64,000 nt of DNA from the NCBI RefSeq assembly GCF_900090265.1, contig NZ_LT607752.1, forward strand, positions 5,586,001 to 5,650,000, given 5' to 3'. This document shows, piece by piece, positions 46,719 through 54,230 of the stretch (its first letter is position 1; each line of letters opens with the position of its first letter). This DNA comes from Micromonospora rifamycinica. Lineage in GTDB: Bacteria; Actinomycetota; Actinomycetes; Mycobacteriales; Micromonosporaceae. The translations under genes and the position numbers were made by a program. The notes below the pieces were generated by a model that ran no database searches, was not told where the DNA came from, and saw nothing but the letters and a program-made list of their open reading frames with translations.

Positions 46719-47975
46719 ATGCTGGTACAGCGGCTCGGTACGCCGGGCGACTTCGACCCGCTGCTGAGCCGGGTCCGGGGCGCCCGTGTGGTCATGATCG
46801 GCGAGGCGACGCACGGCAGCCACGACTACTACCGGTTACGCGAGCAGCTCACCCGGCGGCTCGTCGCCGAGCAGGGGGTCGACTTCGTGGCGGTGGAGGG
46901 GGACTGGCCGGCCTGTGACCGGGTGCACCGGTCGGTGGTCGGCGCACCCGGCGGGGCACCGGACCCGCGTACCGCACTGGGGTGTTTCACCCGGTGGCCG
47001 ACCTGGATGTGGGCCAACGCCGAGGTGGACCGGTTCTGCCGCTGGCTGCGGGCGTGGAACCTGCAACGTCCCGAGGGGGAGCGGACCGGCTTCCACGGGC
47101 TGGACGTCTACAGCCTCGGGGAGTCCATGCAGGCGATCTTCGACTATCTCGGCGAGGAGGACCCGGCCGCGATGGAGGCGGCGCAGGACGCGTACCGGTG
47201 CTTCGAGCCGTACGGCGGGCGGGTCGAGGAGTACGGCGCGGCCAGCCGGTTCGTCTCGGCGCGCTGCGAGGAGGAGGTGGTCCGGCTGCTGGCGCGTACC
47301 CGGGCGCATGTCCTCTCGGACGGCCCGGAGGCCTTCGCGGCCTGGCAGAACGCGGAGGTGGTGGCCGGTGCGGAACGGTACTACCGGGCGATGGTGCACG
47401 GCGGGCCGGATTCCTGGAACGTGCGGGACATCCACATGGCGGACACCCTGGACCGGTTGCTGGACCGCTACGGCCCGGGAGCACGTGGGATCGTCTGGGC
47501 GCACAACACCCACATCGGGGACGCCCGCGCCACCGACATGGCCGGCGACGGGATGGTCAACATCGGGCAGCTGGCCCGGGAGCGGTGGGGCCGGGACGCG
47601 GTGGCGTTGATCGGCCTCGGCGGCTACCGGGGGACGGTGATCGCGGCCCCGCACTGGGGTTCACCGGCCGAGGTGATGACGGTTCCGCCGGCCCGGGAGG
47701 GTTCGGTGGAACACCGGCTGCACGAGTTGCTGCCGGAGCGGGCGGTGCTCGTCTTCGGGGGTGCCGACCAGCCCGCCTGGTTCACCGGTGTGGCCGACCA
47801 CCGGGCCATCGGGGTGGTCTACGACCCGGCCGCCGAGCGCTGGGGCAACTACGTGCCCACCCGGCTGGCCGACCGCTACGACGCCTTCGTCTGGTGCGAC
47901 GACTCCACCGCCCTGCACCCGCTCCCTGCCGTGACCACCGTCGGCGAGCTGGAAACCTACCCCTCCGGCCTCTGA
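46719..47975 (+). CDS. Erythromycin esterase family protein (EreB-like)
   Basis: A 418-residue protein of the Ere-like family. Landmarks: VVMIGEATHGSHDYYRLREQL with the E-x-x-H-G motif (catalytic Glu/His), VAVEGDWPACDRVHR, the mid-protein SWNVRDIHMADTL and IVWAHNTHIGDARAT, and a late R-A-I-G-V-V-Y-D-P. Most chromosomal members are not macrolide resistance enzymes, so esterase activity on erythromycin should not be assumed. The upstream 46490-46718 is a GC-rich, repeat-like GGGTCGGGGCGGCCC tract with no supported gene. No strong Shine-Dalgarno; ATG 46719 is where family similarity begins. Confidence 0.83.
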   Translation: MLVQRLGTPGDFDPLLSRVRGARVVMIGEATHGSHDYYRLREQLTRRLVAEQGVDFVAVEGDWPACDRVHRSVVGAPGGAPDPRTALGCFTRWPTWMWANAEVDRFCRWLRAWNLQRPEGERTGFHGLDVYSLGESMQAIFDYLGEEDPAAMEAAQDAYRCFEPYGGRVEEYGAASRFVSARCEEEVVRLLARTRAHVLSDGPEAFAAWQNAEVVAGAERYYRAMVHGGPDSWNVRDIHMADTLDRLLDRYGPGARGIVWAHNTHIGDARATDMAGDGMVNIGQLARERWGRDAVALIGLGGYRGTVIAAPHWGSPAEVMTVPPAREGSVEHRLHELLPERAVLVFGGADQPAWFTGVADHRAIGVVYDPAAERWGNYVPTRLADRYDAFVWCDDSTALHPLPAVTTVGELETYPSGL

Positions 47976-47991
47976 CCACCCCACGCACCGC

Positions 47992-48029
47992 CCGGACCCC
48001 ACCCTGCTGGCCGGACCCCACCCTGCTGG
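47992..48029. repeat. 19-bp direct tandem repeat
   Basis: CCGGACCCCACCCTGCTGG occurs twice without a gap (47992-48010, 48011-48029), directly after the Ere-family gene and next to the large inverted repeat at 48032-48100. Confidence 0.9.
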
Positions 48030-48031
48030 TG

Positions 48032-48100
48032 GATCATGGGGTTGTGGTGCCCGGTCGGTGGGTTTCTGCCACCATTGTCCGGCACCACAACCCCATGATC
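48032..48100. terminator. 20-bp inverted repeat between convergent genes
   Basis: GATCATGGGGTTGTGGTGCC (48032-48051) and its exact complement (48081-48100) form a perfect 20-bp stem around a 29-nt loop that holds an inner GGTGG/CCACC hairpin (48057-48073). It sits between the convergent Ere-family and MMPL genes, and could terminate both. Such a long perfect stem, with ATCATGG rather than GC-only arms, may also be a dispersed genomic repeat. Confidence 0.75.
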
Positions 48101-48119
48101 GACAGAGGGCGGGTGGGGG

Positions 48120-50360
48120 TCAGGCGTTGACGGGGTGCTTGTCGAGGTGGGCGCGGAGGCCTTCGCCCTCGATGTCGACGTTGGGCAGGGCCCGGTCGAG
48201 CCAGCGGGGGAGCCACCAGGCCCGGGTGTTGAGCAGCGACATCACCGCGGGCACGATGGTCATCCGGACCACGAAGGCGTCGATGGCGACACCGACCGCC
48301 AGCGCGAAGCCCATCGACTTGATCACCGGGTCGTCGAGGAACACGAAACCGCCGAAGACCGACATCATGATCAGCGCGGCGGCGGTGACCACCCGCGCCC
48401 CGTGCCCCATCCCGTTGATGGTGGCCTGCCGGGCGGTGTCCCCGTGCACGAAGTCCTCCCGCATCCGGGAGACCAGGAAGACCTCGTAGTCCATGGCCAG
48501 GCCGAACAGGATGCCGATCAGCAGGATCGGCAGGAAGCTGATCAGCGGGGCCGGGCTGTCCAGGCCGACCAGACTGGCCAGGTGGCCCTGCTGGAACACC
48601 GCGACGGTGATGCCGAAGGTGGCGGCGACGGTGAGCAGGAAGCCCAGGGCGGCCTTCACCGGCACCAGGATCGACCGGAAGACCAGCATCAGCAGCAGGA
48701 TCGACAACCCCACCACCAGCAGCAGGTAGACCGGCATCGCGTCGGCGAGCTTCTCGGACACGTCGATGCCGATCGCGGTCACACCGGTCAGCAGCACCTC
48801 GGCGTTACCGACCGAGCCCACCCGGTCCCGGATGTCGTGGACCAGGGTCTCGGTGGCGGCGTCGGTCGGACCGCTCTTCGGGATCACCCCGATCAGCGCC
48901 GTGCGCCCGGACGGGTCGAGCTGCGGCGGAGCCACCGCCAACACCCCTTCGGTCCGCTGGACCAGCGCCGTGACCTGCGGCACCGCGGTCGCGGTGTCCT
49001 GCGGGGAATCCGAGGTGACCACCACGGCGAGCCGGCCGGTGAACCCCGGACCGAAGCCCTCCCGGATCAGGTCGGCGCTGGTCCGGGCCGGGCTGCCCAC
49101 CGGGGCGGTGCTGGCGTCCGGCAGGGCGATCCGCATGTCCTGGGCCGGCAGGGCGAGCAGCCCCAGGCCGAGCAGGCCGACCAGGATGACCGGGACGCGC
49201 AGCCGGGTCACCCAGTGAGCCCAGCGGAAACCGAAACCGGAGCGGTCCTCGGCTGCCGGCGCAGCCCGGTGGGCGGCCCCGGTCGCCTCGGTGACCTCGG
49301 TCGCCCCGGTGGTCTCGGTCGCCCCGGCGGCGGGCGCGTCCCCGGCCCTGCGCAGCTTGCGGGGGAGCACCCGGCGGCCGGCGAAACCGAGCAGCGCCGG
49401 AGCCAGGGTGACCGCCACCAGCACCGCCACGCTGACCGTGCCGGCGGCGGCCAGACCCATCACGGTGAGGAACGGGATGCCGACGACGGCGAGGCCGGCG
49501 AGCGCGATGACCACGGTGGCGCCGGCGAAGAGGACGGCGGAACCGGCGGTGCCGACGGCCCGGCCGACCGCCTCCTCGGGGGTGAGTCCTTCGAGCAGGT
49601 GCTGCCGGTGCCGGGAGGTGATGAACAGCGAGTAGTCGATGCCGACAGCCAGACCCAGCATCAGGGCCAGGATGGGCGCGGTGCTGGTCAGCTCCACTGC
49701 GCCGCTGAGGGCGAACAGCCCGGCCATGCCGACCCCGACGCCGATCAGCGCGTTCAGCATGGTCATCCCGGCGGCGACCAGCGAGCCGAAGGTGATGATC
49801 AGGACGATCGCGGCGACCAGCACACCCAGCGCCTCGGTCGAGCCGACCTCCGGCTCGGCGTTGAGCACCTCACCGCCGGGGGCGATCTGCCAGCCCTGCG
49901 CCTCGGCCTTCGCGCCGACCTTCTCGTACGCCTCGCGCTGGTCGGCGGTGACGTCGTCGCCGCCGGTGGCGAACTGCACCTGGATCAGCGCGAACCGGCC
50001 GTTGGGGGTGATCGCCTGGGACTGGTACGGGTCGACCGCGCCGACGACGCCGGGCAGCGTCGCCGCCTCCTGGACGACCTCCTTGACCACGGCCTGCCCC
50101 TCGGGGGTGGTCAGCTGGCCGTCCGCGGGGGCCTTCACCGCGATGGTGCCGGTGGCGCCGCTGGCCGCCGGGAACCGCTCGGCGAGCAGGTCCAGCGCCT
50201 GCTGCGACTCGGTGCCGGGCATGGTGAAGTTGCTGGCCGTCGGTCCCTTCAGGGTGGCGGCGGCGATGCCGAGGCCGACGAGTACGACGAGCCAGACGGC
50301 GACGACGAGTCGCCGGCGGCGCAACGATGCCCGGCCTAGCCGGTACAGCAGGGTCGCCAT
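48120..50360 (-). CDS. MMPL/RND family transporter
   Basis: A 746-residue protein with two homologous halves, each a membrane helix, a large external loop and five further helices, as in MMPL-type RND transporters. Signatures include the first helix (LVVAVWLVVLVGLGIAAATL), GLAVGIDYSLFITSRHRQH in the first half and GLAMDYEVFLVSRMRED in the second, holding the intramembrane Asp-Tyr residues used for proton coupling. A Thr/Ala/Glu-rich cytoplasmic linker (about 340-380) separates the halves. Exports lipids, antibiotics or other hydrophobic molecules. It starts 13 bp after the TetR gene, with AAGGATCTG before the ATG, and is presumably repressed by that TetR protein. Confidence 0.92.
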   Translation of the reverse strand: MATLLYRLGRASLRRRRLVVAVWLVVLVGLGIAAATLKGPTASNFTMPGTESQQALDLLAERFPAASGATGTIAVKAPADGQLTTPEGQAVVKEVVQEAATLPGVVGAVDPYQSQAITPNGRFALIQVQFATGGDDVTADQREAYEKVGAKAEAQGWQIAPGGEVLNAEPEVGSTEALGVLVAAIVLIITFGSLVAAGMTMLNALIGVGVGMAGLFALSGAVELTSTAPILALMLGLAVGIDYSLFITSRHRQHLLEGLTPEEAVGRAVGTAGSAVLFAGATVVIALAGLAVVGIPFLTVMGLAAAGTVSVAVLVAVTLAPALLGFAGRRVLPRKLRRAGDAPAAGATETTGATEVTEATGAAHRAAPAAEDRSGFGFRWAHWVTRLRVPVILVGLLGLGLLALPAQDMRIALPDASTAPVGSPARTSADLIREGFGPGFTGRLAVVVTSDSPQDTATAVPQVTALVQRTEGVLAVAPPQLDPSGRTALIGVIPKSGPTDAATETLVHDIRDRVGSVGNAEVLLTGVTAIGIDVSEKLADAMPVYLLLVVGLSILLLMLVFRSILVPVKAALGFLLTVAATFGITVAVFQQGHLASLVGLDSPAPLISFLPILLIGILFGLAMDYEVFLVSRMREDFVHGDTARQATINGMGHGARVVTAAALIMMSVFGGFVFLDDPVIKSMGFALAVGVAIDAFVVRMTIVPAVMSLLNTRAWWLPRWLDRALPNVDIEGEGLRAHLDKHPVNA

Positions 50361-50373
50361 CAGATCCTTGTCC

Positions 50374-50973
50374 TCAATCCTGGTGTTGGTGGTCGGGAGT
50401 TGGCGGTGGTGGCGGCGGTGCGGGAGTCACGAGGACCCGCTGGGCGACGGCCAGCAGGGCGGGACGCAGTTCGTCGTCGGCGATGTCGGCGAACGCGCCG
50501 CACCCCTCGGCGATGCCGGCGAGCAGCACCAGCGCGGCGACCCGCGCGTCCTGCCCGCCGTCGGGGCCGGTCATCGCCTCGATCAGCCGTTCCGAGATGC
50601 GCTGGATGTGGGCGAAGGCGGGCTGGGCGAGCAGCTCCGGGAACTCTCCGCGGAGCAGCGTGATCTCGCCCCGGAACCGCACCGCGAGGTCGACGAAGCC
50701 CTCCGCCGCCGCCCGCTGCGCCGCCGCCCCGGACAGTGCCGAGATCCGCTCGTCCAGCTCGCAGAGCGCCGAGATGGGCCCGGCCATCAGCTCGGCGAGC
50801 AGGGTCTCCTTGCCGGCGAAGTGGTAGAGCACCGCCGCCTTGGAACAGCCCACCTCGCGGGCGATGTCCTGCAACGAGGTGCCCTTGTAACCGGTCACCG
50901 CGAACCGTCGGGCCGCCGCGGCGAGGATCTCGCCGTGGGTGCGGGGGGCGCGTCGGATCATGCGTTCCAGCAT
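50374..50973 (-). CDS. TetR family repressor of the MMPL operon
   Basis: A 199-residue TetR protein. The N-terminal HTH reads EILAAAARRFAVTGYKGTSL, DIAREVGCSKAAVLYHF and GKETLLAEL, all typical. The ligand domain is helical and ends in a Pro-run tail (TPAPPPPPPTPDHQHQD). It is the first gene of an operon with the MMPL transporter. Two identical 16-bp palindromes lie immediately upstream; the first begins 3 bp before the 50973 ATG, so either the mRNA is leaderless or translation starts at ATG 50961. Autorepression is very likely; the ligand is probably a pump substrate. Confidence 0.9.
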   Translation of the reverse strand: MLERMIRRAPRTHGEILAAAARRFAVTGYKGTSLQDIAREVGCSKAAVLYHFAGKETLLAELMAGPISALCELDERISALSGAAAQRAAAEGFVDLAVRFRGEITLLRGEFPELLAQPAFAHIQRISERLIEAMTGPDGGQDARVAALVLLAGIAEGCGAFADIADDELRPALLAVAQRVLVTPAPPPPPPTPDHQHQD

Positions 50974-50975
50974 GC

Positions 50976-51010
50976 CTGACCGATCGGTCAGACACTGACC
51001 GATCGGTCAG
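50976..51010. promoter_or_regulatory. Twin TetR operators
   Basis: CTGACCGATCGGTCAG occurs at 50976-50991 and again at 50995-51010. Each is a perfect 16-bp palindrome, with centres 19 bp apart. Position directly before the tetR gene identifies them as its operators; the spacing suits two dimers on nearby faces of the helix. Confidence 0.88.
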
Positions 51011-51135
51011 AGAAAGAGCGTGGCGTTCACCACAGACCCGCCTCCGCGCCCGGTGGACCGTCCGCGCCGCACACCGTGCTCCGGGGACCGCCGGCCTCCC
51101 GGAGTCGCGGCGGGGACCTCACGGCCTGTCGGGCC

Positions 51136-51615
51136 TCACGGCCGGTCGTGCCCGCGGTCGTAGGTGGCCCGTGCCTCGCTGATCGCCGCGCGGTGCCGCT
51201 GCGCCCAGGCGGTCAGGGCCAGCAGCGGCTCGTACAACTCCATCGCCATCGGGGTGGCCCGGTACTCGACCTTCGGCGGCACGGTCGGATAGGCCCGGCG
51301 GTGCAGCAGTCCGTCCCGTTCCAGGTTACGCAGGGTGAGGGTGAGCATCCGTCGGCTGATCCCCTCCACCCGCCGCTCCAACTCGGAGAAGCGGACCGGT
51401 CCCGGGGAGGCGGCCAGCAGGATGCCGATGCTCCACTTGCCGCCCACCCGGTCCAGCGCCTCCCGCAGCGTGCAGCCGTCCTCCCGCCCGCCGACGGCGC
51501 AGCCGTCGCCGCTGGCTTCCGCGTCGGTGTGGCCGTCGCCGCTGGCTTCCGCGTCGGTGTGGCCGTCGCCGCTGTCCGCCGCGTCGGCGCAGCCGTCGCC
51601 GTGTTCCTGGGACAC
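51136..51615 (-). CDS. HxlR family regulator with repeated acidic N-terminal extension
   Basis: A 159-residue protein. Residues about 45-145 are an HxlR winged helix: TLREALDRVGGKWSIGILLA, RFSELERRVEGISRRMLTLTLRNLERDGLL, then the wing with PPKVEYRATP. The single conserved Cys just before the domain (GCTL) is common in redox-sensing HxlR proteins. The N-terminal 40 residues are an unusual acidic extension with repeats of SGDGHTDAEA encoded by a 30-bp tandem array. GTG at 51615 has a strong AAGGAGGAG upstream, so the extension is translated. Divergent from the LigD-polymerase gene. Confidence 0.87.
   Translation of the reverse strand: MSQEHGDGCADAADSGDGHTDAEASGDGHTDAEASGDGCAVGGREDGCTLREALDRVGGKWSIGILLAASPGPVRFSELERRVEGISRRMLTLTLRNLERDGLLHRRAYPTVPPKVEYRATPMAMELYEPLLALTAWAQRHRAAISEARATYDRGHDRP
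51511..51600. repeat. 30-bp tandem repeat inside the hxlR-type gene
   Basis: Two exact 30-bp copies (51511-51540, 51541-51570) starting GCTGGCTTCCGCGTCGGTGT and a diverged third (51571-51600) encode the acidic N-terminal repeats of the HxlR-type regulator. The period keeps the frame. Confidence 0.9.
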
Positions 51616-51727
51616 GAGGCTCCTCCTTCCGCCGGTGCCATCGTCACAGACGAACGTCGGGGCGACGGATCCGTGGGTCGCCCGGGTCGGGGTTGCGCCG
51701 GGCCGGTGCGGCCGGGAGGGTGGACGG

Positions 51728-52690
51728 ATGGCCGGGGCACAGGAGACGCGGGACGGGGTCGGCCTGACCAACCTGGGTCAGCCCCTGCTCGCCGGGGGCG
51801 AGGTGACCAAGCGGGACCTGGTCGACTACCTGGACGCCGTGCGCGACCGCATCCTGCCCGGCCTGCGCGACCGGCCGCTGTCGGTGGTCCGGCTGCTGCG
51901 CGGGCAGGAGCCGTTCATGCAGAAGAACCTGCCGACGTACACCCCGGAGTGGGTACGCCGTACCGCGATCTGGGCCGAGACCTCCCACCGCCAGGTGTCG
52001 TACGCGCTCTGCGACGACCGGCGCACCCTGCTCTGGTTCGCCAACCAGCGGGCCGTCGAGTACCACCCGGCGCTGGTCACCGCGACCCACCCGGAGCAGC
52101 CCACCCATCTCGTGCTCGACCTCGACCCGCCCGAGGGGGACGCCTTCCCGGCGGTGGCCCGGGTCGCCGGGGCGGTGCGTCGGGCACTCGCCGACGTCGG
52201 GCTGGCCGGCGCGGTGAAGACCAGCGGCGGCAAGGGGCTGCACATCTTCGTCCCGGTGCACCCCGACACCAGCGCCGAGGAGGTGGCCGCCGCCACCCGG
52301 GCGCTCGCCGTGCACACCGAACGCCTCGATCCGGAATCCGCCACCACGGCGTTCATCCGCGAGGACCGGGGTGGGCGGGTGTTCGTCGACCCGACCCGGT
52401 CCGGCGGGGCGACCGTGGTGGCCGCGTACAGCCCCCGGCTGCGCCCCGGGCTGCCGGTGTCGTTCCCGGTGGCCTGGGACGACCTCGACGCCGTCACCCC
52501 CGGCGACTTCACCGTACGGACCGTCCCCGCGCTGCTCGGCGAGCGGGATCCGTGGGCCGGGGCGATGCCCGCGCCGCAGCGGCTCCCGGCCGACCTGGTG
52601 GCCGAGGGGCGTACCATCCCGGTGCCCCGGGTGCAGGCGATGCACGAGGGGAAACGCCGCGCCAAGGCCCGCCGCGAGACCGGCCACTGA
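51728..52690 (+). CDS. Stand-alone LigD-type primase-polymerase domain (NHEJ)
   Basis: A 320-residue protein corresponding to the polymerase (archaeo-eukaryotic primase) domain of LigD. Catalytic motifs: THLVLDLDPPEGD (D-x-D), KTSGGKGLHIFVPV (motif with the conserved Ser-Gly-Lys-x-Leu-His), and an Asp in VFVDPTRSG. It adds nucleotides at broken ends during non-homologous end joining. No Ku, ligase or phosphoesterase gene is in the window, so this is one of the separate LigD-type polymerase genes that actinomycetes often carry. GGGAGGGTGGACGG precedes the ATG. Confidence 0.9.
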   Translation: MAGAQETRDGVGLTNLGQPLLAGGEVTKRDLVDYLDAVRDRILPGLRDRPLSVVRLLRGQEPFMQKNLPTYTPEWVRRTAIWAETSHRQVSYALCDDRRTLLWFANQRAVEYHPALVTATHPEQPTHLVLDLDPPEGDAFPAVARVAGAVRRALADVGLAGAVKTSGGKGLHIFVPVHPDTSAEEVAAATRALAVHTERLDPESATTAFIREDRGGRVFVDPTRSGGATVVAAYSPRLRPGLPVSFPVAWDDLDAVTPGDFTVRTVPALLGERDPWAGAMPAPQRLPADLVAEGRTIPVPRVQAMHEGKRRAKARRETGH

Positions 52691-52696
52691 CGGCCC

Positions 52697-52811
52697 GCCG
52701 CCCGGCCGCCGACGGTCCTGCCCCGCCTGCCGCCCGGCCGCCGACGGTCCTGCCCCCGCCTGCCGCCCGGCCGCTGAGGGTCCTGCCCCGCCTGCCGCTG
52801 AGGGTCCTGCC
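52697..52811. repeat. 32-33-bp GC-rich tandem repeat, three copies plus partial
   Basis: Copies opening GCCGCCCGGCCGC begin at 52697, 52729 and 52762, with a shortened one at 52794; each contains GGTCCTGCCCC. They follow the LigD-polymerase stop codon directly and fill the gap to the tRNA terminator. Confidence 0.85.
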
Positions 52812-52846
52812 GGCGGCTGACGGCCGGACGCAGCCGGATACACGAC

Positions 52847-52885
52847 GAAGGCCGCTGATCGGGTTTCCCCTGGTCAGCGGCCTTC
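52847..52885 (-). terminator. Hairpin terminator of tRNA-Arg
   Basis: GAAGGCCGCTGA (52847-52858) and TCAGCGGCCTTC (52874-52885) form a perfect 12-bp stem, 17 bp beyond the 3' end of the minus-strand tRNA. It can also serve the convergent polymerase gene. Confidence 0.8.
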
Positions 52886-52901
52886 TCGTGCTGGTCGTCC
52901 G

Positions 52902-52976
52902 TGGTGCCCCCGGCAGGATTCGAACCTGCGCCCCCGCCTCCGGAGGGCGGTGCTCTATCCCCTGAGCTACGGGGGC
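52902..52976 (-). tRNA. tRNA-Arg (anticodon CCG)
   Basis: Read on the minus strand, the gene starts GCCCCCGTAGCTCAGGGGAT and ends in the T-arm CAGG-TTCGAAT-CCTG and the 3' acceptor CGGGGGC, which pairs fully with the 5' GCCCCCG. The anticodon stem CCGCC/GGCGG encloses the loop CTCCGGA, giving anticodon CCG (reads CGG, Arg). CCA is encoded (complement of 52902-52904). The IS630-like relic at 53219 lies 242 bp upstream. Confidence 0.96.
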
Positions 52977-53218
52977 TCAGCGACCTGAGAAGAGTAGCAA
53001 ACCCCTCCGGGATCACCGAATCGCCACCCGGCTCCCACCGGCACACCCCGCTGACCTGCGTGATCATGGCAGCGGGCAGGTCGGGGCCGACCGCGACGAC
53101 CGTCGGCGGCGGATCGCCACCGGCAGCCGGACCGGTCAGACTGGTCACCGCCCGTGCCGGTCGGGACGGCTGGTCGCCGGCCGCGGGCAGCGCCGCCACC
53201 CGGTGGCCGGGCGGGTGG

Positions 53219-53932
53219 TCAGGCGGCGGCCAGGGCGCGACCGCAGCTCGGCAGCGGGTGCAGGGCGATGCGCCGGGGGAGCCGGCGCGGCCATTCGTTG
53301 CGGGGCCAGGAGCCGTCCACGATCAGGTGCACCGGGTGCTGGTCGGCGCCGCTGAGCCGGAACACGAAGTCGCGGGGCAGCGGCGGGTCCACGCTCGGTG
53401 TGGTCACCATGAACCGGACCCGGCCCCGGGACGACACCGCCGAGACGACCTCGGCGGCCGGCATGGTGCCCCGCAGCCGTACCCGGCCGATCCAGTAGAC
53501 CTCCGCGTCGTGTTCCTGGGCGGCCCGGGTGATGGCCGGGTACTCGCCGCGTACCCAGCGCTCGACCGCGCCGACGCAGAGCCCGCAGGCCCGTTCGCGC
53601 GGCTCCCGGGGGCCGAGCCCCCAGGCCCGCAGGTACGCCCCGACCATGCCGGCGTCGATCGTCAGGTCGAAGCGGCGCTGGATCAGCGCGGCCAGGCTCT
53701 GCCGCGTCCACAGCTCCTCGTCCAGCCCGAACTCGTCGGGGTGGACGCCCCGCAGTACGTCGATCAGTTCGAGTTCCTGTTCCCGGCTGAGCGCTCCCGA
53801 CTCGCCCTGCCGGTGTCCGCGACGGGCGGCTGCCACCGCTCCGTCACCGCCGATGGTGTGGCGTCGGCACCAACTGGTGACCGAGCGCCGCGCGTCTCTG
53901 AGTGCAACCCCCACGTCCTGCGCAACGAGCAC
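53219..53932 (-). CDS. IS630-transposase-derived protein lacking the catalytic core (HTH retained)
   Basis: A 237-residue protein. The N-terminal half follows IS630-family transposases: an HTH (VALRDARRSVTSWCRRHTIGG), an ELELIDVLRG segment, and a second winged helix (WTRQSLAALIQRRFDLTIDAGMVGAYLRAWGL). The later half keeps VVSAVSSRGRVRFMV and HLIVDGSWPRNEW, which correspond to IS630 strands, but the block with the first catalytic Asp (F-x-D-E) is absent and the C-terminus ends before the last Glu. No inverted repeats or target duplication were seen. It therefore appears unable to transpose. The intact frame suggests a retained, possibly DNA-binding, role. GTG start. Confidence 0.7.
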   Translation of the reverse strand: MLVAQDVGVALRDARRSVTSWCRRHTIGGDGAVAAARRGHRQGESGALSREQELELIDVLRGVHPDEFGLDEELWTRQSLAALIQRRFDLTIDAGMVGAYLRAWGLGPREPRERACGLCVGAVERWVRGEYPAITRAAQEHDAEVYWIGRVRLRGTMPAAEVVSAVSSRGRVRFMVTTPSVDPPLPRDFVFRLSGADQHPVHLIVDGSWPRNEWPRRLPRRIALHPLPSCGRALAAA

Positions 53933-54045
53933 GAATCACAACTGGTCACGATATGTAGGTAGAAAAGTCTCTTAGGTATTCAAAGGTGCGACGCACGCTA
54001 AAAACGCAAAACACCCATAACTCTCATTAGGTGTCAGGGCGTGCG
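53933..54045 (-). promoter_or_regulatory. AT-rich promoter region of the IS630-derived gene
   Basis: The stretch 53935-54035 is markedly AT-richer than its surroundings (for example GGTATTCAAAGGTGCG, CTAAAAACGCAAAACACC). It lies immediately upstream of the transposase-derived gene, so it probably holds its promoter. ACACC (54008-54012 region) and GGTGT near 54034 form a small inverted pair. Exact promoter boxes are unclear. Confidence 0.4.
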
Positions 54046-54082
54046 TGCCGACTCCGGGGGAGGGCGCGGGGAAGGTCTGGGG

Positions 54083-54182
54083 CAGGCCCGCGGACGCGCG
54101 CAGGCCCGCGGACGCGCGCAGGCCCGCGGACGCGCGCAGGCCCGCGGACGCGCGCAGGCCCGCGGACGCGCGCAGGCCCGCG
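54083..54182. repeat. 18-bp tandem repeat, five copies plus partial
   Basis: CAGGCCCGCGGACGCGCG repeats exactly from 54083, 54101, 54119, 54137 and 54155, followed by a partial copy at 54173 that becomes the left arm of the terminator at 54174-54206. It is open on the minus strand as repeats of LRASAG, but has no start signal. Confidence 0.93.
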
Positions 54183-54206
54183 TCCGCCGGAGCGGGACGC
54201 GGGCCT
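54174..54206 (-). terminator. Hairpin terminator of the DUF305 gene
   Basis: AGGCCCGCGTCC (54174-54185) and GGACGCGGGCCT (54195-54206) form a perfect 12-bp stem with a 9-nt loop, 25 bp past the stop of the minus-strand DUF305 gene. Confidence 0.8.
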
Positions 54207-54230
54207 CTCCCGGCACGCACGGGGGGCGGG

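Noticed and set aside
53219..53932. Calling this an active insertion sequence
   Set aside because: The catalytic block is missing and no terminal inverted repeats or target-site duplication were found around it.
53972..54220. Minus-strand frame encoding repeated LRASAG hexapeptides
   Set aside because: It is the translation of the 18-bp array with no ribosome site and no conserved ends; the array is better read as an intergenic repeat beside the terminator.
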